A DNA stretch of 64,000 nucleotides from Meghimatium bilineatum. Taxonomy: Eukaryota > Mollusca > Gastropoda > Stylommatophora > Philomycidae. The notes under the pieces were generated by a model that did not search any database, was not told the DNA's origin, and saw nothing but the letters and a program-made list of their open reading frames with translations. Location: NCBI GenBank assembly GCA_034231615.1, contig CM067315.1:15363267-15427266 (forward strand), given 5' to 3'. Below, one piece after another: positions 24,992 to 35,288 of the stretch. The first letter of the stretch is position 1. Each line of letters begins with the position of its first letter. Position numbers and translations under genes: made by a program.

Positions 24992-25412
24992 TACAGGGAG
25001 TAGTGATGGTTGTTGGGATGATGAGTAATGCACAGGGAGTAGTGATGGTTGTTGGGATGATGAGTAATGCACAGGGAGTAGTGATGGTTGTTGGGATGAT
25101 GAGTAATGCACAGGGAGTAGTGATGGTTGTTGGGATGATGAGTAATGTACAGGGAGTAGTGATGGTTGTTGGGATGATGAGTAATGTACAGGGAGTAGTG
25201 ATGGTTGTTGGGATGATGAGTAATGTAAAGGGAGTAGTGATGGTTGTTGGGATGATGAGTAATGTAAAGGGAGTAGTGATGGTTGTTGGGATGATGAGCA
25301 ATGTACAGGGAGTAGTGATGGTTGTTGGGATGATGAGTAATGTAAAGGGAGTAGTGATGGTTGTTGGGATGATGAGCAATGTACAGGGAGTAGTGATGGT
25401 TGTTGGGATGAT
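24992..25412. repeat. Minisatellite, 39-bp unit, about 11 copies, intronic
   Basis: Unit gggagtagtgatggttgttg + ggatgatgagtaatgtaca. It begins about 100 bases upstream of the last SLC51A-like exon. The unit is divisible by three, so open frames of about 150 codons run through it on both strands; they are artefacts. Confidence 0.95.
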
Positions 25413-25439
25413 GAGTGTAATGCTGTATCAGCAGAAGCA

Positions 25440-25640
25440 GTAGTGCTTATGAAGTAGTTCCGGTGAAGTAGTTGTGATGATGGAATAGTTGTGATGGGGG
25501 TAATTCTGATAGAATCAATATAATAGAATCACTATGATGGGGAAATTCTGATGGAATCGTTATCCTGTGGTAATTTTGGTGGAATCGTGATGATGGGGGT
25601 CGTTCTGATAGAATAATGATTGTGCATTGATGATGAATCC
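25440..25640. repeat. Degenerate gatggaat/tgatgggg-rich repeat
   Basis: Irregular copies of ttctgatNgaatcNNtatNatg. Probably a decayed extension of local tandem duplication. Confidence 0.5.
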
Positions 25641-25824
25641 CTTTTGCAGACATCTTTTTAGCAAAGTCAGAGTGAACCAGGGATCCTGTTGTCAGATGTC
25701 ATTTCTCCAGCCAGTAACACTCAATAACAATAGACAAAATATAAACAAATGAAGTCTTCTTGATCTGCGTTCACTCTCAAGACTACTGCAGGTTATCAGA
25801 ATATAGCCAAGAGAACGGAAAAAT

Positions 25825-25895
25825 GTTGTGCCATGGTTTACAGCTTAGCTGTGATGTCTGCGACTTTCGGCCTGACACATCAGACTTCAACATGT
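25825..25895. repeat. Dispersed repeat (cagcttagctNNgatNtctgc family)
   Basis: gtgccatggtttacagctta and the following gcgactttcggcctgacaca match a segment at 39500-39585 and, more loosely, one at 36335-36405. Family unknown. Confidence 0.6.
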
Positions 25896-26335
25896 AATAT
25901 ATACAGTAATATTGTTGTACTAATCAGAACTAATTTTGGTACAATGAACCCAGTACAACCCCTTTTACGTTCTTGTTTCCCATTAGTGCCTACTTACGTA
26001 TTTTGTGGTTAATTGATTTAAATATATCAATCAATAATTAATTGAAATATTCATTTGATTGGGTTAAGGGTTTGTTATGTTTTACATACCTAACCCTAAA
26101 TATAATTATATTTTAATTAATAAATGATAAACATAGGCAAGGGAAATGATCACACATGTAGGAGCTAATTGGCGCAACTGGGGTTTGACTGTGATCATAG
26201 TATCCTCATTTTCAACTGTAAAGTGAACATTCAATCACTACAGATAAGAGTACATTAAACATAAAATAAGACTAACATCTAGACATAGAAATAAATAATC
26301 TGGGTCGTGATTTCTCGCCTGTCACAACCAATTTT

Positions 26336-26405
26336 CCAGTCGACGCAGCTGTAAATAATGAGTTAGAGGATGTAAAAACAGCAATGAAGTGAACTGGCCA
26401 CCCCA
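26336..26405 (+). mobile_element. Truncated copy of the 19985-20150 SINE
   Basis: Shares ccagtcgacNcagctgtaaa and gaactggccaccccac with the better copy, with an internal deletion. Confidence 0.75.
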
Positions 26406-26593
26406 CTGAGATGGGTTCAGCAGTCCCTCTATCATCGAGCTGACAATTTATGAGATTGGTCCTTCAATGGTCCTCTATCACCGAGTTTGTGAGATGTCTT
26501 CCGCAACCCTTCTATCACCGAGATAAGTTGTTTGTGAGATGGATTCAGCAACCCCTACTATCACTGAGTTGACATTTTGTTTGTGAGATGGAT
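26406..26593. repeat. Tandem repeat (tctatcaccgag family), left part of a split array
   Basis: About four copies of gagatggattcagcaaccc + tctatcaccgagttgacaat. The array resumes at 30685-30830, on the far side of two nested LINE insertions. Confidence 0.8.
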
Positions 26594-27326
26594 TCAACCA
26601 AAAGCAATCTCCAGTATAAAGACCTGTGTATAGCAAATGTGTTGTTGTTCGTCCATCACATGATGATGATGACCATTTGTTACATCCACTTTTGAAAATT
26701 CAATAAGAGTTATGTCCTTGATTATGGGTTCGTAGATGGCTATGAGCCCTATTCGAGCTGTAAATGTCCTTGGACAGTTCGGACATGGGATGACCACTGT
26801 AGACGGATCTTGGTCTATCTGTGACTTTCTAGCTGCTCTCCTCTCTTGAGCTGCTGCATTTCTCCTCTTTTCACAAGATTATGCGCTCTTTTTGATTGAA
26901 GAACGCCATATAGATCTATTTTGTGCAAGTTCTTCCCGTGTATCGTGGTCTATTTCAAAGTCGTTCTGTGAGTTCTGTAACGAGTCCTTGTAACGCTTCT
27001 TTTGGGCACCTTGAGATCGTGTACCCTTCTCCAGTTCACCATAGAGAAGTATCTTTGGCAGACGATGGTCTGGTATACGCACCAAATGACCTGCCCAACG
27101 AATCTGTGTCTGCATCAGGATAGTGGCAATGCTGGGGATACCAGCTCTATTCTCGCAAATGTAAACATGACCTGAAGACCTATTTTGATTATTTCCGTGA
27201 ATTTCGTTGTTCAGTCTTGGCAATATGTGGCATGCGACTCCTATTATATAAATAGTGACCAACGGAAATACAACAATAATAAAAATTGTATTGAATAAAG
27301 TCTTAAATTAATTCTGTACAGATGTC
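26594..27326 (-). pseudogene. LINE 3' fragment with C2H2-type tail, minus
   Basis: The minus frame from 27262 reads IRWAGHLVRIPDHRLPKILL, then YGELEKGTRSQGAQKKRYKD, matching the region after the RT domain. The next minus frame (26797-26594) reads CPNCPRTFTARIGLI then a broken helix, the start of a C2H2 finger found at the end of this LINE family. A stop and a frame change separate the parts. The fragment splits the tctatcaccgag array and was itself hit by the younger LINE at 27339. Confidence 0.82.
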
Positions 27327-27338
27327 ATCTACTGTCGA
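27327..27338. repeat. Target-site duplication, left copy
   Basis: The 12 bases atctactgtcga are repeated exactly at 30668-30679, bracketing the LINE. Confidence 0.88.
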
Positions 27339-30300
27339 GACACAATTCCAGACATAGAGAGACTTATGGTGTGTGGTGACTTCAACAGCCACTCTCAGAG
27401 CTGGGGCTACGATCATATCGACAAGAGAGGTGAGGAACTTGAGAGCTGGCAGGATGAAAATAATCTCATCCTTATTAACCAGCCAGCAGACTCGCCAACC
27501 TTCTACTCGAGAGCATGGCACACCACCTCTACACCAGACCTAGCATTCCACTCACCAGGCTTGGAATGGAACATCACACGTGTTGTTGGAAAGCAGCTTG
27601 GAGGTAGTGACCACAGACCAGTATTTCTGGAAATCCACAATGAATTTACCACGGACAGCAGCACGCTCACTAGGTGGAACTATAAAAGGGCAGACTGGAA
27701 AATGTACCAGCATTTAACCAGTGTTCTAGCTAAGGACATGAACTTGGACAAAGACATCAATAGAGCAGTGAGTGAATTTAATAGATGTATACTACATGCT
27801 GCTAGTAAAACCATACCCAGGGGGGCACGCAAAAACTACAAACCCTACTGGAATGATGAACTGGAAAAGCTGCAAAATGAGATGGAAACATCTAGACAGC
27901 AGGCTGAGAACAGACCTAGCCAAGAACATCACAACAAATATCAGCAAACAAAGGCTAAATTTCAAAGAGCCAAGTTACAAGCCAGACGGAGCAGCTGGAA
28001 AGAAAAAACAGAGTCGCTGAACCTAGAAAGAGATACTAGGAAATTATGGAAACTTGTAAAACAACTAAATGATGAAGGTACAGGGAGAAATACCAGGATC
28101 ACACTTTATAAAGATAGAAACATTTTAACAGGTAAACATGCAGCTGATTACTTTGCAGATTCCTTTGCAGAAGACAATAACGTCAAAGTCAGCCCAGACA
28201 AACAACAGGAGGTTCGAGAGAACCAGCAAAACATTGGACAAGGTGAACCTATACCTGAAGTCATGGAGGCACCAATCACAATGAGAGAACTGGAGCATGC
28301 AATATCCAAATTGAAAATGAAAAAGTCCCCTGGAGCTGATGGAGTGTCCAATGAAATGATTAGAAACCTGGGAAGTGCAGCAAGAGCAAAGCTACTGCAG
28401 ATCTTTAACACAAGCTGGTCCACAGGTAATGTACCACAGGCGTGGAGAGAAGCAATAATGATACCACTCCTCAAATCAGGAAAAGATGGCAACACAGTCT
28501 CCAACTACAGGCCCATCAGCCTCACAAGCTGTCTATGTAAAACAATGGAACGCATTATCAATCTTAGGATGCAGTGGTACCTTGAAAGTGAAAACCTTCT
28601 GGTATCACAGCAAGCAGGTTTCAGACAGTGCTACTCTACTGAAGATCAGGCAACCTACCTCTCCCAAGAGATTGAGGATGCCTTCCAAGAAAAGAAACTG
28701 GTACTAGCAGCATGGATAGACCTCAGGAAAGCATTTGATAAGGTCTGGAAAGAAGGGCTCCTAAAGAAATTGCGAAATTGCAGGGTTAGCTCAAGAATGT
28801 ACAAATGGGTAAAAGCATACCTGCATAATAGAAGAGCCAGGGTACAATTAGATGGTCGCAAGAGCAAGAAAGTTCTACTGCGTCATGGAGTCCCCCAGGG
28901 AGGAGTCCTGTCACCCACACTTTTCTTGGTTTACATCAATGACCTAGTTGCTGAACTACCACACGGGATCAAAGTGGCAATGTATGCTGACGACCTGGTG
29001 ATCTGGTGCACGGAAGAACATGCAACAGTGGCCACTAAACAAATACAAAGAGCTATCGATGCCCTAACCTTATGGGCTAATAGATGGTGCGTCAGCATTA
29101 ACACAGATAAGTGCAGCACTACACTCTTTACCCTCTCACCAAAACAAAAAGCTGGTCATATCAAGATAGATGGAGAGCTCTTGAAAGAAGACAAACAACC
29201 CACATACCTCGGAGTTACTTTTGATGATAAGCTGACATGGAAGCAGCACATAAACAAAGCAACAACAAAAGCCAGGAGGAAGCTAGCTATCCTGAGAAAA
29301 CTAAGTGGAACCACATGGGGAGCCAGTGGAAATATACTCAGTAAAGTTTACCAGCAAGGCATAAGACCACACCTGGAATACGGTTCAGCTGCGTGGTGTC
29401 CTGCATCAAACACCACATTACAAGATCTAGATAAAGTGCAAAACCAGGCACTTAGAATAATGTTGGGAGCAATGAAATCAACACCCATAGCAGAGATGCA
29501 GAAAATGGGAAGAATGCAAACACTTGGCGAACGCAGAGACACAAAAGTACTAATTCAAGCAGAAAAGTTTCAGTGTATGCCAAGTCATCCAATGAAGGAA
29601 AGATTCCAAAATCTAGCAATGGGACGACTGAAAAGGAGCAGCTTTATCCATCAAGCTAAACGACTCCGTAGACAACTTACAGACCTACCTGAAGTTGACA
29701 GCCCCTTAAGGTCTGTACCAGAGCAAACCCCGTGGAGTGAAAGCCATGGAATGCCAATATACATTCAGACCCATGTGAAAGGAATACTAAGCGAGGACGA
29801 ACAGAACAGTGTGCAGCGAAGGACAGTCACCCTCAGTTTCCTGGATGAGGAATATCCACAAGATATATGGGTCAGAGTGTACACAGATGGGTCAGCACAG
29901 AATGCTGTGAGGAATGGAGGTGCAGGTGTATATATAGAATATCCACACAAGCCTAGAGATACAATCAGAACACCGACAGGAAAATTCTGCAATAATTATG
30001 ATGCAGAAATCCAGGCAATTAGTGTGGCAGCTAAAAAACTGCTGAACTCCAACTCTGACCTACAGCCTGTGGTATTCCTGACAGATGCAAGGTCAGTGCT
30101 TCAAGCTCTCCAGTCTGGAAAACTAGCAGACTTAAAAAAACTACTTAGCGAATTGTCTTACCAGTATAGGGTAACCATGCAGTGGATACCCTCTCACTGT
30201 GGAATACCAGGAAATGAAAAAGCAGACCAACTGGCTAAGGAAGGTGCTGCCGAAGACCAACCAGATATACCAATCACCTACCATCAGAAAAAACAGATGA

Positions 30301-30667
30301 TCAAGTCAATAAGAAAGCCACAAACACCAACACAAGATGACTATCATATTATGAACAGACCAGAACAAGTTATAATTCTACGTCTCAGAACAGGACACAA
30401 CCGACTCCGCAGTCACATGTATACAAAGTTCAAGATTGGCAATACGGCCATGTGTACATGTGGACAGGCAGCACAGAGTGCCAAACATATACTTCAAGAG
30501 TGTTCTGAGCATGAAACGCTGAGGCAGACATATTGGCCAGAGGAAACAACACTGGAATCAAAACTCTATGGGACACTGTATGAACTACAAAAGACAGTGA
30601 GTTTTATTAAGGAGACAGAATTACAGATATAGACATGTTTCAAGTGAACGAAAGAAGAAGAAGAAGA
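27339..30667 (+). mobile_element. Young 5'-truncated RNase H-type non-LTR retrotransposon (I/Nimb-like)
   Basis: The 3.33-kb element lies between perfect 12-bp duplications and ends in an (AAG)n tail (about 30650-30667). Its sequence starts inside the endonuclease domain and stays open from the first base of the insertion to the stop at 30632, so it is truncated at the 5' end but not decayed. The domain order is partial AP endonuclease, RT, RNase H, zinc knuckle; this points to RNase H-bearing clades such as I or Nimb. A second, decayed copy of the same family lies at 57.75-58.38 kb. It sits in an intron of the SLC51A-like gene in the opposite orientation. Confidence 0.93.
27366..30632 (+). 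CDS. LINE ORF2: partial endonuclease, reverse transcriptase, RNase H, zinc knuckle
   Basis: 1088 codons with no stop. Nine further in-frame codons lie between the insertion boundary (27339) and the first ATG. Residues 1-90 are the C-terminal half of an AP endonuclease: GDFNSHS and SDHRPV. The RT spans roughly 300-620, with NYRPISLTSC, AWIDLRKAFDKVW, GVPQGGVLSPTLF and the catalytic YADD (540-543). RNase H lies at about 835-960, with D841 (YTDGS), E881, D907, H944 and D954 (the metal-binding residues and the late His), including SHCGIPGNEKADQLA. A CxC-x8-H-x4-C knuckle follows (C1030, C1032, H1041, C1046). The missing first half of the endonuclease makes it unable to nick targets by itself; RT and RNase H look intact. 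Confidence 0.95.
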   Translation: MVCGDFNSHSQSWGYDHIDKRGEELESWQDENNLILINQPADSPTFYSRAWHTTSTPDLAFHSPGLEWNITRVVGKQLGGSDHRPVFLEIHNEFTTDSSTLTRWNYKRADWKMYQHLTSVLAKDMNLDKDINRAVSEFNRCILHAASKTIPRGARKNYKPYWNDELEKLQNEMETSRQQAENRPSQEHHNKYQQTKAKFQRAKLQARRSSWKEKTESLNLERDTRKLWKLVKQLNDEGTGRNTRITLYKDRNILTGKHAADYFADSFAEDNNVKVSPDKQQEVRENQQNIGQGEPIPEVMEAPITMRELEHAISKLKMKKSPGADGVSNEMIRNLGSAARAKLLQIFNTSWSTGNVPQAWREAIMIPLLKSGKDGNTVSNYRPISLTSCLCKTMERIINLRMQWYLESENLLVSQQAGFRQCYSTEDQATYLSQEIEDAFQEKKLVLAAWIDLRKAFDKVWKEGLLKKLRNCRVSSRMYKWVKAYLHNRRARVQLDGRKSKKVLLRHGVPQGGVLSPTLFLVYINDLVAELPHGIKVAMYADDLVIWCTEEHATVATKQIQRAIDALTLWANRWCVSINTDKCSTTLFTLSPKQKAGHIKIDGELLKEDKQPTYLGVTFDDKLTWKQHINKATTKARRKLAILRKLSGTTWGASGNILSKVYQQGIRPHLEYGSAAWCPASNTTLQDLDKVQNQALRIMLGAMKSTPIAEMQKMGRMQTLGERRDTKVLIQAEKFQCMPSHPMKERFQNLAMGRLKRSSFIHQAKRLRRQLTDLPEVDSPLRSVPEQTPWSESHGMPIYIQTHVKGILSEDEQNSVQRRTVTLSFLDEEYPQDIWVRVYTDGSAQNAVRNGGAGVYIEYPHKPRDTIRTPTGKFCNNYDAEIQAISVAAKKLLNSNSDLQPVVFLTDARSVLQALQSGKLADLKKLLSELSYQYRVTMQWIPSHCGIPGNEKADQLAKEGAAEDQPDIPITYHQKKQMIKSIRKPQTPTQDDYHIMNRPEQVIILRLRTGHNRLRSHMYTKFKIGNTAMCTCGQAAQSAKHILQECSEHETLRQTYWPEETTLESKLYGTLYELQKTVSFIKETELQI

Positions 30668-30679
30668 ATCTACTGTCGA
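30668..30679. repeat. Target-site duplication, right copy
   Basis: atctactgtcga, directly after the (AAG)n tail. Confidence 0.88.
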
Positions 30680-30684
30680 CAGTC

Positions 30685-30830
30685 TCTGATCAGCAACCTC
30701 TCTATCACCGACTTGACAATTTGTTTATAAGATTGGTTCAACAACCCCTATATTGCCGAGTTGGTTTGTGAAATTGGTTCAACAACCCCAATATTGCCTA
30801 CCGGTTTGTGAAATGGGTTCAGCCTTTTTG
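30685..30830. repeat. Tandem repeat, right part of the split tctatcaccgag array
   Basis: About three copies related to 26406-26593 (ggttcaacaacccctatatt + gccgagttggtttgtgaaat). Confidence 0.78.
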
Positions 30831-31576
30831 AACTCTTATCACAGAGTTCAAAAATCTAATATTTTGAACACAAAAGAAAGGCACACAACATCTTGTTGAT
30901 AGCTTAGTGGAGGGGAAAGTACAAGATTGCCAAGCAGGAGATACACAACCATATCTATGAGAGGGAGACATCAATAAGCGATGAAGAGGGTTGGTCTTGA
31001 ACATTATTATAATAAAAAGCGGAGATTATTGGCCATATAAAGAGACTAGCGCAGTTTCCTGGGAATTTATGTTTGTTCCCAAATACTTAAAAACCTACAA
31101 ATGACAAAACGTGTCACTAATGTGGTGTGTACAACTCAGCAGTTGGAATTCTATATCGTGAAATATAGTGTTTAACGTTTATGAAAGCTGACCACAAACT
31201 TCACAAGAACCACTGTTTTCAATAGTAAACAAGTAGAAAGCGTGCATGGTTTGGACATGTAAGCAAACATGATGATGATGCAAACCATGGCCATAATTAA
31301 TGTCTGTAATTCTGCAGAGAGGGGAGGGGGGACTTATACCTTAGATTAAAGAATAAAAAGGTAAATTTTTTTAATGGAGGAGGAGCTTACACTAAATGTC
31401 GTGTTCTGATTTCATAAAGGAGGATTTCAACCTCCACCCCCACCCCTTATCTACGGGCGTGATGCACATCATTCAGACTTCGGGAGCAGAGGAAGATAAA
31501 GAACAACACGGAGAGACATACACAAATGTACAGGTCGATGTTTTTGTCAGTCATCCACATTAAGAAATAATTGGAT
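30831..31576. other. Intronic spacer, no gene seen
   Basis: No recognisable coding or mobile sequence. Confidence 0.45.
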
Positions 31577-32117
31577 GATGAGGAATCTGTATGTGGCTGT
31601 CCACACATTATGTCTGAGGAATCTGTATGTGGCTGTCCACACATTATGTCTGAGGAATCTGTATGTGGCTGTCCACACATTATGTCTGAGGAATCTGTAT
31701 GTGGCTGTCCACACATTATGTCTGAGGAATCTGTATGCGGCTGTCCACACATTATGTCTGAGGAATCTGTATGTGGCTGTCCACACATTATGTCTGAGGA
31801 ATCTGTATGTGGCTGTCCACAAATTATGTCTGAGGAATCTGTATGTGGCTGTCCACACATTATGTCTGAGGAATCTGTATGCGGCTGTCCACACATTATG
31901 TCTGAGGAATCTGTATGTGGCTGTCCACACATTATGTATGAGGAATCTGTATGCGGCTGTCCACACATTATGTCTGAGGAATCTGTATGTGGCTGTCCAC
32001 ACATTATGTCTGAGGAATCTGTATGTGGCTGTCCACACATTATGTCTGAGGAATCTGTATGTGGCTGTCCACACATTATGTCTGAGGAATCTGTATGTGG
32101 CTGTCCACACATTATGT
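31577..32117. repeat. Minisatellite, 36-bp unit, 15 copies, near an exon donor
   Basis: Unit gaggaatctgtatgtggctg + tccacacattatgtct, almost perfect, with a tgt/tgc variant. It ends 43 bases past the splice donor of the 32161-32413 exon. The unit is a multiple of three; frames of 190-257 codons across it are artefacts. Confidence 0.96.
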
Positions 32118-32160
32118 CTACAATATTTGGTCAACGATCTTTATCCTTACCCTGACTTAC

Positions 32161-32413
32161 CCTTTCCACGTACACGTGATGACACACGTCCAGTGCATGG
32201 TGGGATTCCATGCAACACAAACAAACTAAAAATTAATCCTTGTATGTTGAACAGCCCCAACCATGTTTTGAGAATTAAATGCTTGGGAGCTATGTCCAAC
32301 GGTTTCCAGACCGGCTCAGTAGCAGCAACAACCAGGCTAATTCCGTAAGCGCACAAGAGTGTAGAGGCACATCTCACAATGATAAAGTAAAAAATTGGGG
32401 CCATTGTAGTCAT
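32161..32413 (-). CDS. SLC51A/OSTalpha-like, internal exon (TM6 to start of TM7)
   Basis: The exon opens after tttacttcag (AG at 32415-32414) and closes at AAGG|GTAAGT (donor from 32160). It is 253 bp, enters in phase 0 as translated and leaves one base over, matching the next exon. It reads TMAPIFYFIIVRCASTLLCA (a helix), then DIAPKHLILKTWLGLFNIQG and LIFSLFVLHGIPPC. The KxxxxKxxxxLxxxQxxIxxxL pattern and the following xPC align with human OSTalpha around its sixth helix and the loop before the last helix. It is flanked by minisatellites on both sides. Confidence 0.88.
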
Positions 32414-32415
32414 CT

Positions 32416-32648
32416 GAAGTAAACAGTTGTCACATTCTTAATACAATAGTTTAGTTGAAGTAAACAATTGTCACATTCTTAATACAATAGTTTAGTTGAA
32501 GTAATTGTTACATTCTTAATACAATAGTTTAGTTGAAGTAATTGTTACATTCTTAATACAATAGTTTAGTTGAAGTAATTGTTACATTCTTAATACAATA
32601 GTTTAGTTGAAGTAATTGTTACATTCTTAATACAATAGTTTAGTTGAA
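32416..32648. repeat. Minisatellite, 41/37-bp unit, at a splice acceptor
   Basis: Two 41-bp units (gaagtaaacaattgtcacat + tcttaatacaatagtttagtt) and four 37-bp units lacking an internal tetranucleotide. The array begins two bases from the acceptor AG of the 32161-32413 exon, so the end of the intron is itself a repeat unit. It is interrupted at 32648 by a LINE and related to the 30-bp array beyond. Confidence 0.9.
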
Positions 32649-33539
32649 AACAAAGGCCTCACTTTAAACAAGAAGAAAACAGAAATAATGGTTATCTTGA
32701 AGAGACATACACCACCAAGAGGCAACATAATAATTAGCGACACAAAATTAACACAAGTTGAAAAAATGAAATATCTTGGCACCCTGTTAACATCATAAGG
32801 TATATGCTCAAGTGAGATAAAGAACCGAACAGCACAAGCCACATCAGTATTCCAAAAAATGAGAACCATTATGTGCAATGGAAGACCCACATTTGAGTGC
32901 TGAGATGTTATATCGAACCAATTCTTTTTTATGGATGTGAAGCATGGACTGTAAACAAAAAAAATTCAAAGCGAATTAGAGGCTACAGAGATGTGGTTTC
33001 TGAGAAGAATGATGAAAATACTATGAAAATAATACTCAAGTGAGAGACAGGTAATGGAGTTCTACTGGAAAACAACTGGCACTCTATCACTGTCCGTTGC
33101 CTACATGAATTAATATAGTATACACAACAAAACACAGAATATAATCATACAAATGACAACACACAGGACATTTGAGTATTATTTTCCTTCTGTTCTATTA
33201 GCAGTACTACCTTTTATTGAAAATACCACGGACAGCTATAAAAACTAATGCAGAGGGTCTCATTGATGCTGGCGTAAAAAGATCGATTATATCAAACATT
33301 CGGGCAGACAGTCAAGGTTCCTAGGGCATGTGGTGAGAAGAAAATAGCTTGGACACTTAATAACCACTGGAAAGATCAAAGGGAGAAGAGACAGGGGACG
33401 ACAAAGAGAAAAGTTGATAGAATGTGGTATGGTCGAATTTCACCAACCGAGCTTATTGACAATACAAGAGACAGAGAGTCGCGGAGAAACATGATCGCCT
33501 AGGCCTTTTGGCAAGGCGATTGATTGATTGATTGATTGA
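32649..33539 (+). pseudogene. LINE fragment (family B), 5' truncated, (ATTG)n tail
   Basis: Plus frames read LTLNKKKTEIMVILKRHTPP, then KLTQVEKMKYLGTLLTS, then LEATEMWFLRRMMKI, then SRFLGHVVRRK and GKIKGRRDRGRQREKLI, separated by stops. This is the end of the RT domain and the tail of an endonuclease-RT (RTE-like) LINE. The 3' end is gcgattgattgattgattga (the tail). The 9 bases ttagttgaa occur on both sides (32640-32648, 33540-33548), consistent with a TSD, although they are also part of the surrounding repeat. Confidence 0.85.
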
Positions 33540-33548
33540 TTAGTTGAA

Positions 33549-34571
33549 GAAAACAATCTTCACATTCCTAATATTTTATTACATTCTTACATTAACATCG
33601 TCACATTCTCACTACAATAGTTTAGTTTAAGCAAACAATCGTTACTATAGTTGAATTGAAGCAAACAATCGTTACTATAGTTGAATTGAAGCAAACAATC
33701 GTTACTATAGTTGAATTGAAGCAAACAATCGTTACTATAGTTGAATTGAAGCAAACAATCGTTACTATAGTTGAATTGAAGCAAACAATCGTTACTATAG
33801 TTGAATTGAAGCAAACAATCGTTACTATAGTTGAATTGAAGCAAACAATCGTTATTATAGTTGAATTGAAGCAAACAATCGTTACTATAGTTGAATTGAA
33901 GCAAACAATCGTTACTATAGTTGAATTGAAGCAAACAATCGTTACTATAGTTGAATTGAAGCAAACAATCGTTACTATAGTTGAATTGAAGCAAACAATC
34001 GTTACTATAGTTGAATTGAAGCACACAGTCGTTACTATAGTTGAATTGAAGCACACAGTCGTTACTATAGTTGAATTGAAGCAAACAATCTTTACTATAG
34101 TTGAATGAAGCAAACAATCGTTACTATAGTTGAATTGAAGCAAACAATCGTTACTATAGTTGAATTGAAGCACACAGTCGTTACTATAGTTGAATTGAAG
34201 CACACAGTCGTTACTATAGTTGAATTGAAGCAAACAATCGTTACTATAGTTGAATTGAAGCAAACAATCGTTACTATAGTTGAATTGAAGCAAACAATCG
34301 TTACTATAGTTGAATTGAAGCAAACAATCGTTACTATAGTTGAATTGAAGCAAACAATCGTTACTCTAGTTGAATTGAAGCAAACAATCGTTACTATAGT
34401 TGAATTGAAGCAAACAATCGTTACTATAGTTGAATTGAAGCAAACAATCGTTACTATAGTTGAATTGAAGCAAACAATCGTTACTATAGTTGAATTGAAG
34501 CAAACAATCGTTACTCTAGTTGAATTGAAGCAAACAATCGTTACTATAGTTGAATTGAAGCACACAGTCGT
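33549..34571. repeat. Minisatellite, 30-bp unit, about 31 copies
   Basis: After degenerate 41-bp-type units (33549-33625) the array becomes nearly perfect ttgaattgaagcaaacaatc + gttactatag. One unit is 29 bp (near 34102). Some copies have cacacagtc. Open frames of 150-240 codons exist in several frames because 30 is divisible by three. Confidence 0.96.
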
Positions 34572-34707
34572 CACATTTTGAATCAAACAATTGTCACATT
34601 CTTTATACAATAGCTTAATTGAAGCAGACATCTGTCACATTCTCAAAACAATAATTCAACTTCAAACATTCGTGAACATGTAAAGTAAATGTAAAATAAC
34701 CATTGCA

Positions 34708-35069
34708 AGTGTGTCGTGCCATCTCATCAAGTGTGTTGTGCTATTTCATCAAGTGTGTTGTGCTATCTCATCAAGTGTGTTGTGCTATTTCATCAAGTGT
34801 GTCGTGCCATCTCATCAAGTGTGTTGTGCTATCTCATCAAGTGTGTCGTGCTATCTCGTCAAGTGTGCTGTGCTATTTCATCAAGTGTGCTGTACTATTT
34901 CATCAAGTGTGTTGTACTATCTCATCAAGTGTGTTGTACTATTTCATCAAGTGTGCTGTACTATTTCATCAAGTGTGTTGTACTATTTCATCAAGTGTGT
35001 TGTACTATTTCATCAAGTGTGTTGTACTATCTCGTCAAGTGTGCTGTGCTATTTCATCAAGTGTGTTGA
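34708..35069. repeat. Minisatellite, 22-bp unit, about 16 copies
   Basis: Unit aagtgtgttgtgctatttca + tc. Sub-variants (tgtac, tgtgc, ctcatc, ctcgtc) are mixed. No stop in any frame on the plus strand, so three overlapping Cys/Ser/Val-rich frames arise. Confidence 0.95.
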
Positions 35070-35099
35070 GCAATCTCAAACAGATGGGTATAATCTTTC

Positions 35100-35200
35100 C
35101 CTAGATATTCAAAGTTGTCGTAGTCCTTGCAGTTATAGTACGAGTAAGTTGTAGTAGTTGCAGTTATAGTACGAGTAAGTTGTAGTAGTTGCAGCATATA
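35100..35200. repeat. Two-copy repeat, about 33 bp
   Basis: gtagttgcagttatagtacg followed by agtaagttgta, twice. Confidence 0.7.
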
Positions 35201-35241
35201 GAGTAGCAGTAACAGTGTATGGAAATACATTGAATTAGAAT

Positions 35242-35250
35242 AATAGCAGC

Positions 35251-35288
<38 letters not shown>

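Noticed and set aside
24726..25028. Plus-strand frame of 100 codons over the last transporter exon
   Set aside because: Antisense shadow of the exon and the adjacent array.
25003..25443. MMVVGMMSN repeat protein frame
   Set aside because: Artefact of the 39-bp intronic minisatellite; no start context, no unique sequence.
31571..32348. Open frames up to 257 codons on both strands
   Set aside because: They are the 36-bp array read in different frames; a unit divisible by three without stops gives this automatically.
33587..34631. Open frames of 150-243 codons on both strands
   Set aside because: Artefact of the 30-bp minisatellite.
34703..35154. Cys-rich repeat protein (CCAISSSVL type)
   Set aside because: Three overlapping frames of the 22-bp array have equal claims; no evidence for coding.
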